A DNA stretch of 64,000 nt from an uncultured Kordiimonas sp. (GCA_947503575.1 CANNDZ010000001.1:868001-932000), one strand, 5' to 3'. Counted from the first letter of the stretch, positions 53,029 to 62,593 are shown. The notes: generated by a model not told the origin, from the sequence alone. Program-made: numbers and translations.

Positions 53029-53595
53029 ATGAAAATTGATGGCAATTCCATCCGTCCGGGCAATGTAATCGAGCACAAAGGTGGCCTGTGGCGCGCGGTT
53101 AAAATAGCTCATACCCAGCCTGGCAAAGGTGGTGCCTATTTACAGGTGGAACTGAAAAACCTGCGGGATGGCTCAAAACTGAATGAGCGGTTCCGTTCCT
53201 CTGAAAAAGTTGAGCGCGCGCGTCTTGAGCAGAAAGACTATCAGTATCTGTATATGGACGATGACATGGCGCACTTTATGGATCAGCAGTCATACGAACA
53301 AATCTCCATTTCGCTTGAAGATGTCGGCGACGATACCGTGTTCCTGCAAGACGGCATGATGGTCGTTATCGAAATGCATGAAGGCAATCCGCTGGGCGTT
53401 AAGTTGCCTGAGAAAGTAACGCTTGAGGTTGTTGAAACCGAACCAGTTGTTAAAGGCCAAACAGCATCTTCAAGTTACAAGCCTGCAACTTTGGACAACG
53501 GCTTGCGGGTTGGTGTGCCCCCTTTCATCAATCAGGGTGACAAGATTGTTGTTTCCACGGCTGAGCGAGAGTACGCCGGTCGTGCCGACAGCTAA
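53029..53595 (+). CDS. efp: Elongation factor P
   Basis: 188 residues. A three-domain eIF5A-like protein that relieves ribosome stalling at proline runs. The loop [12 protein letters not shown] with Lys near residue 34 is present; [20 protein letters not shown] and the C-terminal domain with [12 protein letters not shown] are typical. ATG 53029 follows AAGAGGT; the longer frame from 52885 is not conserved. Followed after 41 bases by the inositol monophosphatase gene, a usual alphaproteobacterial neighbour. Confidence 0.96.
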   Translation: MKIDGNSIRPGNVIEHKGGLWRAVKIAHTQPGKGGAYLQVELKNLRDGSKLNERFRSSEKVERARLEQKDYQYLYMDDDMAHFMDQQSYEQISISLEDVGDDTVFLQDGMMVVIEMHEGNPLGVKLPEKVTLEVVETEPVVKGQTASSSYKPATLDNGLRVGVPPFINQGDKIVVSTAEREYAGRADS

Positions 53596-53636
53596 TCAAC
53601 ATATTTTTGTACAGAGTATAGTTTAAGGAGAGGCCC

Positions 53637-54446
53637 ATGGCCCGTCGTTCCCCCCTGATTAATGTGATGGTCAGCGCTGCCATGAAAGCGAGCCGGGGTC
53701 TGCGCCGTGATTTTGGCGAGGTTGAGCAACTGCAGGTTTCGCGCAAAGGCCCGGCAGATTTTGTTTCTATTGCAGACAAGCGGGCTGAGAAGCTTTTGTT
53801 TGAAGAGTTGCATACTGCGCGGCCTGATTTTGGCTTTTTGATGGAAGAACACGGCGAGGTTAAGGGCAAGCGTGATGACATTCGCTTCATCATCGACCCA
53901 TTGGATGGCACCACCAATTTTTTGCATGGCATTCCGCACTTTGCCATGAGCGTTGCAGTTGAGGAACGCGGCGAAATCACCGCAGGGGTTATATATGCGC
54001 CGCTAACCGACGAGCTGTTCTGGGCGGAAAAAGGCCAGGGTGCGTTTATGAATGATACACGCTTGCGGGTGTCGGGCCGTATCAAAATGGAAAGTGCGCT
54101 GCTCGCGACCGGCATTCCTTTCAAGGGGCGGGACGGGCATGAACTTTTCCTCGCGGAAATGAAAGAAATTGCCCCCCAAGTTGCAGGCATCCGTCGTTTT
54201 GGCGCAGCAACACTCGATCTCGCCTACGTGGCGGCGGGGCGGTATGACGGTTTTTGGGAATCGGGTCTGAACGCCTGGGATGTTGCTGCCGGCGTGCTGC
54301 TGGTCCGTGAAGCAGGCGGGTATGTGACAGACTTTGATGGCAAGCAAAATGTGGTTGAAGCAGGTACCATTATCGCCGCCAACGACAGGTTGCATGCGCC
54401 GCTGGAACGTATGTTAAAGCGTGTCCGACGCGGTCTCGCGGGTTAA
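53637..54446 (+). CDS. suhB: Inositol-monophosphatase family protein
   Basis: 269 residues. Metal-binding motifs EEHGE near residue 70, IIDPLDGTTNFLHG near 87-100, and the C-terminal ESGLNAWDVAAGVLL. Hydrolyses inositol phosphates or related sugar phosphates; SuhB of E. coli also acts in rRNA antitermination. AAGGAG precedes the ATG. The downstream MotA-like gene starts 126 bases later. Confidence 0.93.
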   Translation: MARRSPLINVMVSAAMKASRGLRRDFGEVEQLQVSRKGPADFVSIADKRAEKLLFEELHTARPDFGFLMEEHGEVKGKRDDIRFIIDPLDGTTNFLHGIPHFAMSVAVEERGEITAGVIYAPLTDELFWAEKGQGAFMNDTRLRVSGRIKMESALLATGIPFKGRDGHELFLAEMKEIAPQVAGIRRFGAATLDLAYVAAGRYDGFWESGLNAWDVAAGVLLVREAGGYVTDFDGKQNVVEAGTIIAANDRLHAPLERMLKRVRRGLAG

Positions 54447-54571
54447 ACGATCTGCATACTCTGTGGCCTGTTGGTAAGCTTCTGGTTGCGTGTCATAATT
54501 TCGCCCTTAAACTAGGTCCAGTTGGGGTCATGGTTTTATGACGCCCGGCCAACCGGGGAAGGGCTACTTTT

Positions 54572-55759
54572 ATGCAGAAACCGCAAAAGTTCATAAATCG
54601 TATGCTGCTATTTCTGGCAGCGGTTATCGTGCTTGTCGTGTTGCTGCGTGGGCCGTTGCTAACAGCCTTCATGGCCAACATCGTCTTAAACGGCGTGATT
54701 GCCTTCACGCTTTTGATTGGCGTTGTTTTTGCCTTCCGCCGGGTCTTTGACCTGAAACCGGAAATTGACTGGATCAAGGCGTTCAAGCGACATGAAAGCG
54801 CGGCTGTTGCCGTCACCCCGCGGCTGATGGCACCAGCTGCAGCGTTGTTGTCGGCGCAGGAAGAAGGCGCCATGCGCCTGTCCACCTTGTCCATGCGATC
54901 CGTACTGGATGGCATTGCTTCGCGCCTTGAAGAAAGCCGTGAAATCAGCCGGTACTTTACCCAGTTGCTGATTTTTTTGGGCCTTCTGGGTACATTTTGG
55001 GGACTTTTGGGCACCATTGGTGCCATCGGCGGCACGATAAATGGCCTGTCGGTTGATGGCAGTGACATGGCCTTGATGTTTGACGAGCTGAAGGCGGGCC
55101 TGGAAGCACCGCTCACAGGCATGGGCACCGCGTTTTCCAGTTCTCTCTTCGGTTTGGCCGGTAGCCTGATCATGGGGTTTATGGACCTGCAGGCAACACA
55201 GTCACAGACGCGGTTTTACAACGATGTCGAAGACTGGTTGGCCTCTGTCACCCATCTATCGCGCAGTGAAGTCGCGGAAGGTGTTGCAAGCCCCAGCTCC
55301 TACATGACGGCTTTGATGGAACAAACCGCTGACGGCATTGATCGGTTGCAGCGCACGCTAAAGCAATCTGAAGAATCGCGGTCTGGTGCACAAACAACCA
55401 TGATCACAATTGCCGAATCGCTGGCGGCGCTTGCTGACAGGATAGATGCACAGGCGTCCCAACAGGTTAAAAGCCAGGAAAGTGAGCGAGCCCTTGCCGC
55501 GTCTATCGCGCAACTCGCCGAGGCGCAGACACAAGCCTCCAAAAAAGATGCACCGGTGCCACCGCCAGCCATGGACGAAACCACCAAAACTCATATCCGT
55601 AACCTTGATGTTGGCATCAAGCGGCTTATTGAAGAACAATCGCGGTCAAACCAGGCGCTTTCCGACGACCTTCGCGGCGAATTGAAGCTGTTGGCTCGCA
55701 CCATTTCTGCTGGGCTGGATGCACGGCGGGGCTCTGGCGACGGTGGAGCTAGCGGATGA
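54572..55759 (+). CDS. MotA/TolQ/ExbB-like proton-channel protein
   Basis: 395 residues. Membrane segments near 11-30 and 35-53, then a cytoplasmic part, and a further TM pair near 130-150 and 190-210 in the MotA/TolQ/ExbB core (FLGLLGTFWGLLGTIGAIGG, APLTGMGTAFSSSLFGL). A C-terminal coiled coil of about 170 residues, rich in Ala/Gln/Glu, follows. GGAAGGG precedes the ATG. It overlaps the MotB-like gene by ATGA. Likely to form an inner-membrane proton channel with it; the process powered is unknown. Confidence 0.85.
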   Translation: MQKPQKFINRMLLFLAAVIVLVVLLRGPLLTAFMANIVLNGVIAFTLLIGVVFAFRRVFDLKPEIDWIKAFKRHESAAVAVTPRLMAPAAALLSAQEEGAMRLSTLSMRSVLDGIASRLEESREISRYFTQLLIFLGLLGTFWGLLGTIGAIGGTINGLSVDGSDMALMFDELKAGLEAPLTGMGTAFSSSLFGLAGSLIMGFMDLQATQSQTRFYNDVEDWLASVTHLSRSEVAEGVASPSSYMTALMEQTADGIDRLQRTLKQSEESRSGAQTTMITIAESLAALADRIDAQASQQVKSQESERALAASIAQLAEAQTQASKKDAPVPPPAMDETTKTHIRNLDVGIKRLIEEQSRSNQALSDDLRGELKLLARTISAGLDARRGSGDGGASG

Positions 55760-56850
55760 TCGCCGCCCGCAGACGAATTGGCGGTCAGGGCCCGGATAAT
55801 AGTTGGCCGGGCTTTGTCGATGCCTTGTCGACGCTTCTGCTGGTGATCATTTTTCTGCTGTCCATGTTTGTTTTGGCACAGTTTTTCCTGGGCCAAGCCT
55901 TGTCGGGCCGGGAACAGGCGCTGACAGAACTGCGGGGGCAAGTCGCTCAGCTTGGTAACCTCTTGCGGCTTGAACAGCAGGCCAATGCATCCCTGCGGGA
56001 TAATATGACAGAGCTTGCAGCCTCTCTGACCGCTGCCAACGCTGACCGGGACCGCTTGGGCGCGGACCTAGATACAATGCGTCAAAGCCTTGCAGCTTCA
56101 GAAACCAGTCTTGCGGAAATTACGGCAGCCCGCGATGCATTGTCGGCTCGCGCCGAAGAGCTTGCCGCGCAATATGAGGCATCGTCTGCTGCGCTGACGG
56201 AAGAACAAATCTTGTCGCGGCGCGCCCGTGAGCAGGTCAATTTGCTGGAGCGCAATGTCACCGCATTGCGGGAACAATTGGGCCGACTTGAAGCTGCTTT
56301 GCAGGCTAGCGAGGAACGGGATGAGCGCAACCAGGCTGTAATTGTGGATATGGGGCGCCGTCTGAACCGGGCGCTTGCCAGCAAAGTCGAAGAATTGGCG
56401 GGCTATCGCTCTGAATTCTTTGGACGCCTGAAGGAAGTTTTGTCCAATCGCCCTGAAATCCGGATTGAAGGGGATCGCTTTGTCTTTGCCAGTGAACTGT
56501 TGTTTGCCAGTGGCCAATCCGACCTGGGGCCGGAAGGTCGCGCCGAGTTGCGAAAATTTGCCGAAACCCTGATTGCAATAAGTCAGGAAATCCCGGGTCA
56601 ATTGCCCTGGATATTGAGGGTTGATGGCCACACCGACAAACGACCCATCTCAACGGCCGCGTTTGCCAGCAACTGGGAACTGTCGAGTGCGCGCGCCATC
56701 AGTGTCGTGCGGTTTTTGGTCTCTGCCGGTGTGCCACCAGAACGCCTCGCTGCGGCAGGGTTTGGAGAGTTTCAGCCGATTGACCCGGCGGACAATATAT
56801 TTGCCTACAGCCGGAACCGTCGTATCGAAATGCGCTTAACGCAACGATAG
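55756..56850 (+). CDS. MotB/OmpA-like peptidoglycan-binding protein
   Basis: 364 residues. A single N-terminal TM with the conserved acidic residue in WPGFVDALSTLLLVIIF (a candidate proton-path Asp near 23). A long periplasmic coiled coil (about 60-215) leads to an OmpA-type domain: FASGQSDLGPEGRAEL, LRVDGHTDKRPI, NWELSSARAISVV, and NRRIEMRL. It should anchor to peptidoglycan. Co-translated with the MotA-like protein. This pair occurs in many alphaproteobacteria apart from flagellar genes. Confidence 0.87.
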   Translation: MIAARRRIGGQGPDNSWPGFVDALSTLLLVIIFLLSMFVLAQFFLGQALSGREQALTELRGQVAQLGNLLRLEQQANASLRDNMTELAASLTAANADRDRLGADLDTMRQSLAASETSLAEITAARDALSARAEELAAQYEASSAALTEEQILSRRAREQVNLLERNVTALREQLGRLEAALQASEERDERNQAVIVDMGRRLNRALASKVEELAGYRSEFFGRLKEVLSNRPEIRIEGDRFVFASELLFASGQSDLGPEGRAELRKFAETLIAISQEIPGQLPWILRVDGHTDKRPISTAAFASNWELSSARAISVVRFLVSAGVPPERLAAAGFGEFQPIDPADNIFAYSRNRRIEMRLTQR

Positions 56851-56964
56851 AATTGGTGGCTTGGGTGGTCGGTCCAATTTTGAATAGGGTGCGTTGAAAG
56901 CGTTGATAGACGGTGCTTACAGCAAGGCTTAGGTTACATGCTGATCGAAATCACGGGGGGTTAT

Positions 56965-58491
56965 ATGAAACGGGGATTTAGCACTTTGCTCGGGGCGTTG
57001 CTTGCGGTGGCTTTGCCAGCTCACGGCCAGTCAACACCTGACACTGAAACCATTGCTGCGTTGACTGATAAGCATGTCCAAGGCTCCTTCCCGATGTTGA
57101 AGGAGCTACTCTCGATCCCAAGCGACGCACATTTTCCTGATCACGTGGACGCCAACGTTAAATGGATGACAGCAGCATTCGACAGCCGCCGCTTCAAAAC
57201 AACAGTATTGGAAAGCGGTGGCCCTCCACTTTTGCTGGCAGAACGTACAGTTCAAAATGCGACCAAAACTGTGCTTATCTATTTGCAAATTGACGGGCAG
57301 CCCGTTGACCCCACTAAATGGAATCAGGAAAGCCCCTACAAACCTGTGCTCAAAGAACAACGTGGCGGAAACTGGCAGCAAATTGATTGGTCCAACCTTG
57401 AAGGCGAGTTGAACCCTGAATGGCGGGTGTTCGCGCGGGCCGCATCAGATGCTAAAGGCCCTGTCGCCATGTTCCTGACCGCGCTTGATATTCTCGAGCG
57501 CGAAGGCCTGGAACAAACTCACAATGTCAAAGTCATCATGGACTTTGAAGAAGAATTAGGCTCACCGCACCTACCTGCGGCGGTTGAGAAATATAAAGAC
57601 GCATTGTCTGCTGATATGCTCCTGATTTACGACGGGCCCCGGCATACCAGCAATCGCCCGACGCTGGTTTTTGGGGCGCGCGGTATTGCGACGGTTTCAC
57701 TAACCGTTTTTGGCCCGCGCCGTCCCCAGCACAGCGGTACGTATGGAAACTATGTGCCCAATCCTGCCATGCGGCTTGCCCAGTTGGTTGCCGGCATGGA
57801 AGACGCCGATGGTCGGGTTACCATTCCGGGGTTTTATGATGGCATTGCTATCACTGATGAAACAAAAGCTGTGATTAATAGCGTGCCGGACGACGAACCG
57901 GCCATTCGTCGTTTCATCGGGTTCAAGACCCCGGATGCCGTTGCGCCGACCTATCAGGAGTCGATCCAGTACCCGAGCCTGAGCGTGCTTGGCCTTGAAA
58001 GCGCTTGGGTCGGCAATCAGGCTCGCACCATCATCCCAGCAACCGCCACTGCGGAGCTGGATATCAGGCTGGTACTGGAAAGCGAGCCAGAGAAGCTGGT
58101 GGGCCTTGTGCGGCAATATATTGAGGATCAAGGATATCATGTGATTGCCGGGACAGAACCAACCGAGCAAGAGCGTCAGACTTATGACCGTTTGATCTCG
58201 TTTGATTACGAAATTTCGTATGCAGCTTTCCGGACACCCCTTAATGATCCGGCTGGCGACTGGGCGGAGCGTGCCTTAGTGCGCGCTTTTGGCGAGCCAC
58301 CCATTAAAATCCGCACTGGCGGTGGGTCTATACCCATCTCCCCCTTCGTCAAAAGCCTTGGGGTGCCTGCTATTCTTGTTCCAGCTGTCTATATTGACAA
58401 CAATCAACACAGCCCAAACGAAAACTTACGGCTTGGAAACTACATTGACGGGATTCGCGGGTACCTTGCGATCCTGACACAACCTGATTGA
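56965..58491 (+). CDS. Secreted M20-family metallopeptidase
   Basis: 508 residues with a signal peptide (MKRGFSTLLGALLAVALP, cut near AHG-Q). M20/M25/M40 features: LIYLQIDGQPVDP where typical members have GHxDVQPVD (the His is replaced by Gln), ASDAKGPVAMF with metal Asp, FEEELGS with general-base and ligand Glu, a dimerisation domain with QHSGTYGNYVPNP, and HSPNENLRL near the end. Probably periplasmic. ATG 56965 follows CGGGGGG. Seven bases before the serine hydrolase. Confidence 0.85.
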   Translation: MKRGFSTLLGALLAVALPAHGQSTPDTETIAALTDKHVQGSFPMLKELLSIPSDAHFPDHVDANVKWMTAAFDSRRFKTTVLESGGPPLLLAERTVQNATKTVLIYLQIDGQPVDPTKWNQESPYKPVLKEQRGGNWQQIDWSNLEGELNPEWRVFARAASDAKGPVAMFLTALDILEREGLEQTHNVKVIMDFEEELGSPHLPAAVEKYKDALSADMLLIYDGPRHTSNRPTLVFGARGIATVSLTVFGPRRPQHSGTYGNYVPNPAMRLAQLVAGMEDADGRVTIPGFYDGIAITDETKAVINSVPDDEPAIRRFIGFKTPDAVAPTYQESIQYPSLSVLGLESAWVGNQARTIIPATATAELDIRLVLESEPEKLVGLVRQYIEDQGYHVIAGTEPTEQERQTYDRLISFDYEISYAAFRTPLNDPAGDWAERALVRAFGEPPIKIRTGGGSIPISPFVKSLGVPAILVPAVYIDNNQHSPNENLRLGNYIDGIRGYLAILTQPD

Positions 58492-58498
58492 GGATAGT

Positions 58499-59527
58499 AT
58501 GACCCGAATGATAATTGCAGGGATGTTGGCTCTATTTGCCTTCCCAGCCAGTGCCCAGATGTCCGATGAAGCACGGGGGGTCATGACCGAGATCGCGGAG
58601 GGCCTGCAAGCAGGGGACTACAAAGGTATCACAGGCGGCATGGTCAGCGTCGGCGGCGAACTGATAGTTGAGGCTTATGCACCGGGCAACACCGCTGAAA
58701 AACGGCATGATATCCGGTCAGCTACCAAAAGCATCACCGCGCTTCTTATTGGCGAACTGATTGAAGACGGAGCCCTGAAGTCGGTGAAAACCAAACTTTC
58801 AACCATACTACCGGATGAGTTTTTGCATTTGCCAAAGGGTGACGCGCGCAGAGATATCCGGGTGGAAGATGCCCTGACGATGCGCACAGGTCTTGCCTGC
58901 AACGACTGGGTACCGGCGTCGGTTGGTCATGAAGACAAGATGTATAAAACCGATGATTGGGCAGCGTTTTTACTGAGCAAACCCATGGCTTATGAACGGG
59001 GTAAACATTTCAGTTACTGTACGGGTGGTGTTGTGTTGCTGGGGCGCGTCATCAAAAAACTGTCGGGCAAGCCTGTGCCAGAGTATGCCAACGAGCGGCT
59101 GTTTGCCCCTGCGGGCATTGAAGGGGCAAAATGGGAGACCACACCAACCGGCCATACGGATACGGGGGGGCACCTGAGACTAACGCTGAAGGATTTACAC
59201 AGGCTTGGTGAGATAGTGCAAAAGGGCGGTCAATGGGACGGGCAACAGGTCGTTGCCGCCAAGTGGCTTACTGAAGCCACGTCCGAGCAAACCCGCATTT
59301 ATGAGCGCCGGGAACGCTATGGGTACTTGTGGTGGCTGGATAGTGGCACCGTAAAGGGTGTTGATGTAAGCCTGCTTTATGCCCACGGCAATGGCGGTAA
59401 TTTCATTTTTATTGTGCCCGAACTGCAGCTTGTTGCCGCATTTACAGGGGAAAATTATGGCAAGCCTACGCAGTTTATTCCAAACCAACTGGTGGCCCAA
59501 AAAATGGTTCCAGCCCTCATTAACTGA
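58499..59527 (+). CDS. Secreted serine hydrolase (class C beta-lactamase fold)
   Basis: 342 residues with a signal peptide (about 1-19, FPASAQ). The SxxK motif is SATKS near residue 78, YxT-like second motif YCTGGVVLLG near 175, and HGNGGNFIF near the C-terminus in the KTG-equivalent place. These fit the beta-lactamase-related esterase/peptidase family, not a true resistance enzyme. GAGGATAGT precedes the ATG. Forms an operon with the M20 peptidase. Confidence 0.87.
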   Translation: MTRMIIAGMLALFAFPASAQMSDEARGVMTEIAEGLQAGDYKGITGGMVSVGGELIVEAYAPGNTAEKRHDIRSATKSITALLIGELIEDGALKSVKTKLSTILPDEFLHLPKGDARRDIRVEDALTMRTGLACNDWVPASVGHEDKMYKTDDWAAFLLSKPMAYERGKHFSYCTGGVVLLGRVIKKLSGKPVPEYANERLFAPAGIEGAKWETTPTGHTDTGGHLRLTLKDLHRLGEIVQKGGQWDGQQVVAAKWLTEATSEQTRIYERRERYGYLWWLDSGTVKGVDVSLLYAHGNGGNFIFIVPELQLVAAFTGENYGKPTQFIPNQLVAQKMVPALIN

Positions 59528-59573
59528 AACGCCGAGTTGATTTGATATCTGGGTTTTATAATCTGGTTAGATG

Positions 59574-61361
59574 TTAGGCTGCGTGTTCGCCAAACTGCAG
59601 GTCTGCCAATCTTTTATAAAGCCCATCCTGCTGAACCAGATCTTCGTGCTTGCCTTCTGCGACAATGCGGCCTTCGTCCAGAACAATAATCCGGTCTGCC
59701 TTTTTAACGGTGGCAAGCCTGTGTGCGATAACAAGCGTTGTGCGGCCTTCCATCAAATGTTCGAGCGCGCGCTGAACTTTTAGTTCAGATTCGGCATCAA
59801 GCGCACTGGTGGCTTCATCCAGGAGCAAAATTGGCGCATCTCTGAGGATGGCGCGAGCAATTGCAATGCGCTGGCGTTGCCCCCCTGACAAGCGTGTGCC
59901 GCGTTCGCCGAGGAATGTGTTATAGCCATCGTCGGATTGTTCGATGAACTCCTTCGCTGCGGCTGCTTCTGCCGCCGCTTCCACTTCTGCATCTGTCGCG
60001 TCAAGCCGGCCATAGCGGATGTTTTCAGCAACCGAATCAGCAAAAATAATTGTTTCCTGCGGCACCAGGGACAGGTGCTCCCGGAACTCAGTAGGTTCTG
60101 TCTGAGCGATATCGATGCCGTCAATGGTGATCCGCCCCTGCTGTGGGTCATAAAACCTTAGCAGCATTTGCAAGACAGTAGACTTGCCCGCGCCCGAAGG
60201 CCCGACTAAAGCCAGTGTTTCCCCCGGCTTTACAGTCAGATCAAACCGATCCAGTGCAGCGGCGTCTTTTTTTGTGGGGTAATGGAATGTTACGTTTTCA
60301 AAACGAATTTCACCGCGCACCCTGTCTGGCATAGCTATGGGCAAGGGTGGTGCTTTGATGGTTGCCTCCGCTACCAGAAGCTCTGCCAATCGGCCAGCAG
60401 CCCCTGCGGCACGTTGCAGTTCGCTGTAGACTTCGGACAGGGCACCAAAGGCGGCCGCGACAAACACAGACAGCATGATGAACTCGACCATGTCGCCGCC
60501 GGTCATAGAGCCGGAAATGACATCCTGTGCACCTTGGTACAGCACGAAGGCAATCGCCCCGAATATCATGAAAATCATGGTGAAAGTTAGTGCTGCGCGG
60601 ACCTGAATCCGCCTTTTTGCTGCCAGGAATGCATCGTCCACATGATGGCCGAACCGTTTGGCTTCAGATTGTTCTTGTGTGAAGGCTTGCACGATATTGA
60701 GGGCAGTGAGCGATTCGTTTGCGCGGGCACCAACATCGGCCACTTTGTCCTGGCTGGTGCGTGACAGGTTGCGTACCCGGCGACCAACAATGATGATGGT
60801 ACCCAAGAGAAGCGGTATCACCACTGCGATATACATCATCAGTTTGGGCGACTGGATAAACAGCAATATGGTCCCGGCTATGGCGATAAGAAAATTGCGG
60901 GCCCATACCGACATACTGGACCCAACGATTGTTTGCACCAGAGTTGTGTCTGCCGTGAGGCGGGATACAATCTCACCTGGCCTGTTTTCTTCAAAAAATT
61001 CAGGCGACAGCGTGATCAGGCGCTCATACACGGCTTTGCGTATGTCAGCGACAACACGTTCACCGAGCCAGGTTACAAAATAGAAACGAAAGGCGGTGGC
61101 CACCGCCATAATAATAACAATCGCGACGAGGATGAGAAAATAGTCGTTCACCAGCTCCGCGCGTTGTGACGTGAATTCTTTATCAACAATATCTCCCATG
61201 GCGCGGGGGATTGCCAACGAGGTTCCTGCGGCTATTAACAAAAAAAGGGAGGCCATGAACAACTGAAACTTGTAAGGCCTGACAAAAGACCACAAGGTCT
61301 TCAGGTTTTTCATCTTGCCTTTAGGGGGTTGGTGTTCCTGGCGAATACTACTGTCGCTCAT
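59574..61361 (-). CDS. ABC exporter, fused membrane and ATPase domains (MsbA-like)
   Basis: 595 residues. Six-TM exporter domain (about 25-330) and a C-terminal ATPase: Walker A GPSGAGKST near 395, Q-loop VPQETIIF, signature LSGGQRQRIAIA, Walker B ILLLDEATSALD and H-loop AHRLATVK. Half-transporter that should dimerise. Similar to multidrug or lipid A exporters. Substrate unknown. Divergent from rpmE, with a shared 195-base promoter region. Confidence 0.94.
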   Translation of the reverse strand: MSDSSIRQEHQPPKGKMKNLKTLWSFVRPYKFQLFMASLFLLIAAGTSLAIPRAMGDIVDKEFTSQRAELVNDYFLILVAIVIIMAVATAFRFYFVTWLGERVVADIRKAVYERLITLSPEFFEENRPGEIVSRLTADTTLVQTIVGSSMSVWARNFLIAIAGTILLFIQSPKLMMYIAVVIPLLLGTIIIVGRRVRNLSRTSQDKVADVGARANESLTALNIVQAFTQEQSEAKRFGHHVDDAFLAAKRRIQVRAALTFTMIFMIFGAIAFVLYQGAQDVISGSMTGGDMVEFIMLSVFVAAAFGALSEVYSELQRAAGAAGRLAELLVAEATIKAPPLPIAMPDRVRGEIRFENVTFHYPTKKDAAALDRFDLTVKPGETLALVGPSGAGKSTVLQMLLRFYDPQQGRITIDGIDIAQTEPTEFREHLSLVPQETIIFADSVAENIRYGRLDATDAEVEAAAEAAAAKEFIEQSDDGYNTFLGERGTRLSGGQRQRIAIARAILRDAPILLLDEATSALDAESELKVQRALEHLMEGRTTLVIAHRLATVKKADRIIVLDEGRIVAEGKHEDLVQQDGLYKRLADLQFGEHAA

Positions 61362-61556
61362 ATACTGTCGTTCCTAACTAAACCGCTTTGACATATAAGC
61401 TTAGTCAACCAAAAAGCCAACGCCCTGCTTCACACTATTATGGAAAAGTTGTTTGCAGATGGTGCAGGCGGTAAAATATTGAAAAATACCCGAAACAGCC
61501 TTGCATTCGCCCGCGCTATCCCCTATACGGACGCCTCGTTTTTGGAGATTTGACCA

Positions 61557-61781
61557 ATGAAACAAGATATTCACCCCGATTACCACACAATCAAAGTGGT
61601 TATGACTGACGGGACAACTTTTGAGACTCGTTCTACCTGGGGCTCGGAAGGTGACACGCTGAACCTTGAAATTGACCCGAAGTCGCATCCGGCGTGGACT
61701 GGTGGCGCGCGCCAGATCACCGAAGGTGGTCGTGTTGCACGCTTCAACAAGCGTTTTGGTGGGCTCAAGCTTAATAAATAA
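61557..61781 (+). CDS. rpmE: 50S ribosomal protein L31
   Basis: 74 residues; [19 protein letters not shown] at the start. No CxxC zinc motif, the C-minus form typical of alphaproteobacteria. GGAG precedes the ATG. It has its own terminator after the stop codon. Confidence 0.95.
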   Translation: MKQDIHPDYHTIKVVMTDGTTFETRSTWGSEGDTLNLEIDPKSHPAWTGGARQITEGGRVARFNKRFGGLKLNK

Positions 61782-61808
61782 GCGTTTTACCTCAGTATGT
61801 TATTCGGA

Positions 61809-61840
61809 AAAGGCGTCCTTATTGGGCGCCTTTTTCATTT
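61809..61840 (+). terminator. Terminator after rpmE
   Basis: AAAAGGCGTCC (61809-61819), loop TTATT, GGGCGCCTTTT (61825-61835) with one G-U pair, then TTCATTTTT. A textbook rho-independent terminator. Confidence 0.9.
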
Positions 61841-61882
61841 TTGCCTCTTGCAAGCTTTCGATGTCATTCCCAAATAGGCTGT

Positions 61883-61977
61883 ATCCGGTTGCCGCCCTTA
61901 GTGGGACCGGTATTGACGTCCGGCCCGACCATGGTGGTGGGCCTTATAATCTGGTTGCTTCTACAGGAGGACTTGAC
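61883..61977 (+). promoter_or_regulatory. ROSE-like RNA thermometer in the hsp20 leader
   Basis: Three successive hairpins directly before the hsp20 ATG. I: CCGGT (61885-61889) with ACCGG (61906-61910) and an inner CCC/GGG. II: GGCCC-ACCA (from 61922) with TGGT-GGGCC (to 61943). III: TTGCT (61955-61959), loop TCTAC, AGGAG (61965-61969). Stem III hides the SD by U-A, C-G, G.G, U-A and U-G pairs, exactly the conserved core of ROSE elements, which melt on heating and let ribosomes bind small heat-shock mRNAs. Confidence 0.6.
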
Positions 61978-62436
61978 ATGAGAACCTTTGACCTTTCCCC
62001 TTTGATGCGCAGTTCAGTTGGCTTCGATCACCTGAACCGTTTGCTCGACTCGGCGCTTACCAGCGACGGAGCCAATGCGTATCCGCCCTATAACATCGAA
62101 AAACTGTCGGAAGACGATTACCGCGTCACCATGGCTGTTGCTGGGTTTTCGCCCGAAGAACTGACGATTACCGTGCAGGAAGGTACGCTTATCCTAACAG
62201 GTAAAGCTCAGGAAGATGACACCGACCGCAAATTTTTGCATCGCGGTATTGCCAAGCGCGCGTTTGAGCGCCGGTTTGAACTTGCCGATACCATTCAGGT
62301 AGGCGACGCCAGTTTTGAAAACGGGCTACTGCAGGTAGAACTTCGGCGGGTGATCCCAGAGCACAAGAAGCCGCGTAACATCGCAATTCGCTCAGGCGAT
62401 GCGCAGATGAAGACCATCGAGTCTGACGCCGCTTAA
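61978..62436 (+). CDS. Small heat-shock protein Hsp20 (IbpA-like)
   Basis: 152 residues. Alpha-crystallin domain, about 38-135: YNIEKLSEDDYRVTMAVAGF, ELTITVQEGTLILTG, HRGIAKRAFERRFEL and NGLLQVELRRVIPE with the C-terminal I-x-I-like anchor IAIR. ATP-independent holdase chaperone. The ATG at 61978 follows AGGAGG, and the leader folds as a ROSE-like element. The long upstream frame crosses the rpmE end and is rejected. Confidence 0.94.
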   Translation: MRTFDLSPLMRSSVGFDHLNRLLDSALTSDGANAYPPYNIEKLSEDDYRVTMAVAGFSPEELTITVQEGTLILTGKAQEDDTDRKFLHRGIAKRAFERRFELADTIQVGDASFENGLLQVELRRVIPEHKKPRNIAIRSGDAQMKTIESDAA

Positions 62437-62449
62437 CTCCCAACCTTTC

Positions 62450-62489
62450 CGCGACCGGTCTATTGGCTTAGCGCTCTGCGCCGGTCGCG
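62450..62489 (+). terminator. Stem-loop after hsp20
   Basis: CGCGACCGG (62450-62458) and CCGGTCGCG (62481-62489), a perfect 9-bp stem with a 22-base loop. There is no T-tract. It lies between the convergent hsp20 and DUF1192 genes. Confidence 0.5.
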
Positions 62490-62593
62490 CCAATTCTATT
62501 GAATTCTCCCACGACCCTCGCTGTCGTACACCTTGTGGAGGCAGGCCGTTGATTGTCAAATTCTTGGTCTCGCCTCCATTTTTTACAAACCAG

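Noticed and set aside
54572-56850. Zorya-type anti-phage ZorA/ZorB pair
   Set aside because: The MotA/MotB-like layout fits superficially, but no ZorC, ZorD or ZorE-like gene is adjacent, and the pair sits among housekeeping genes.
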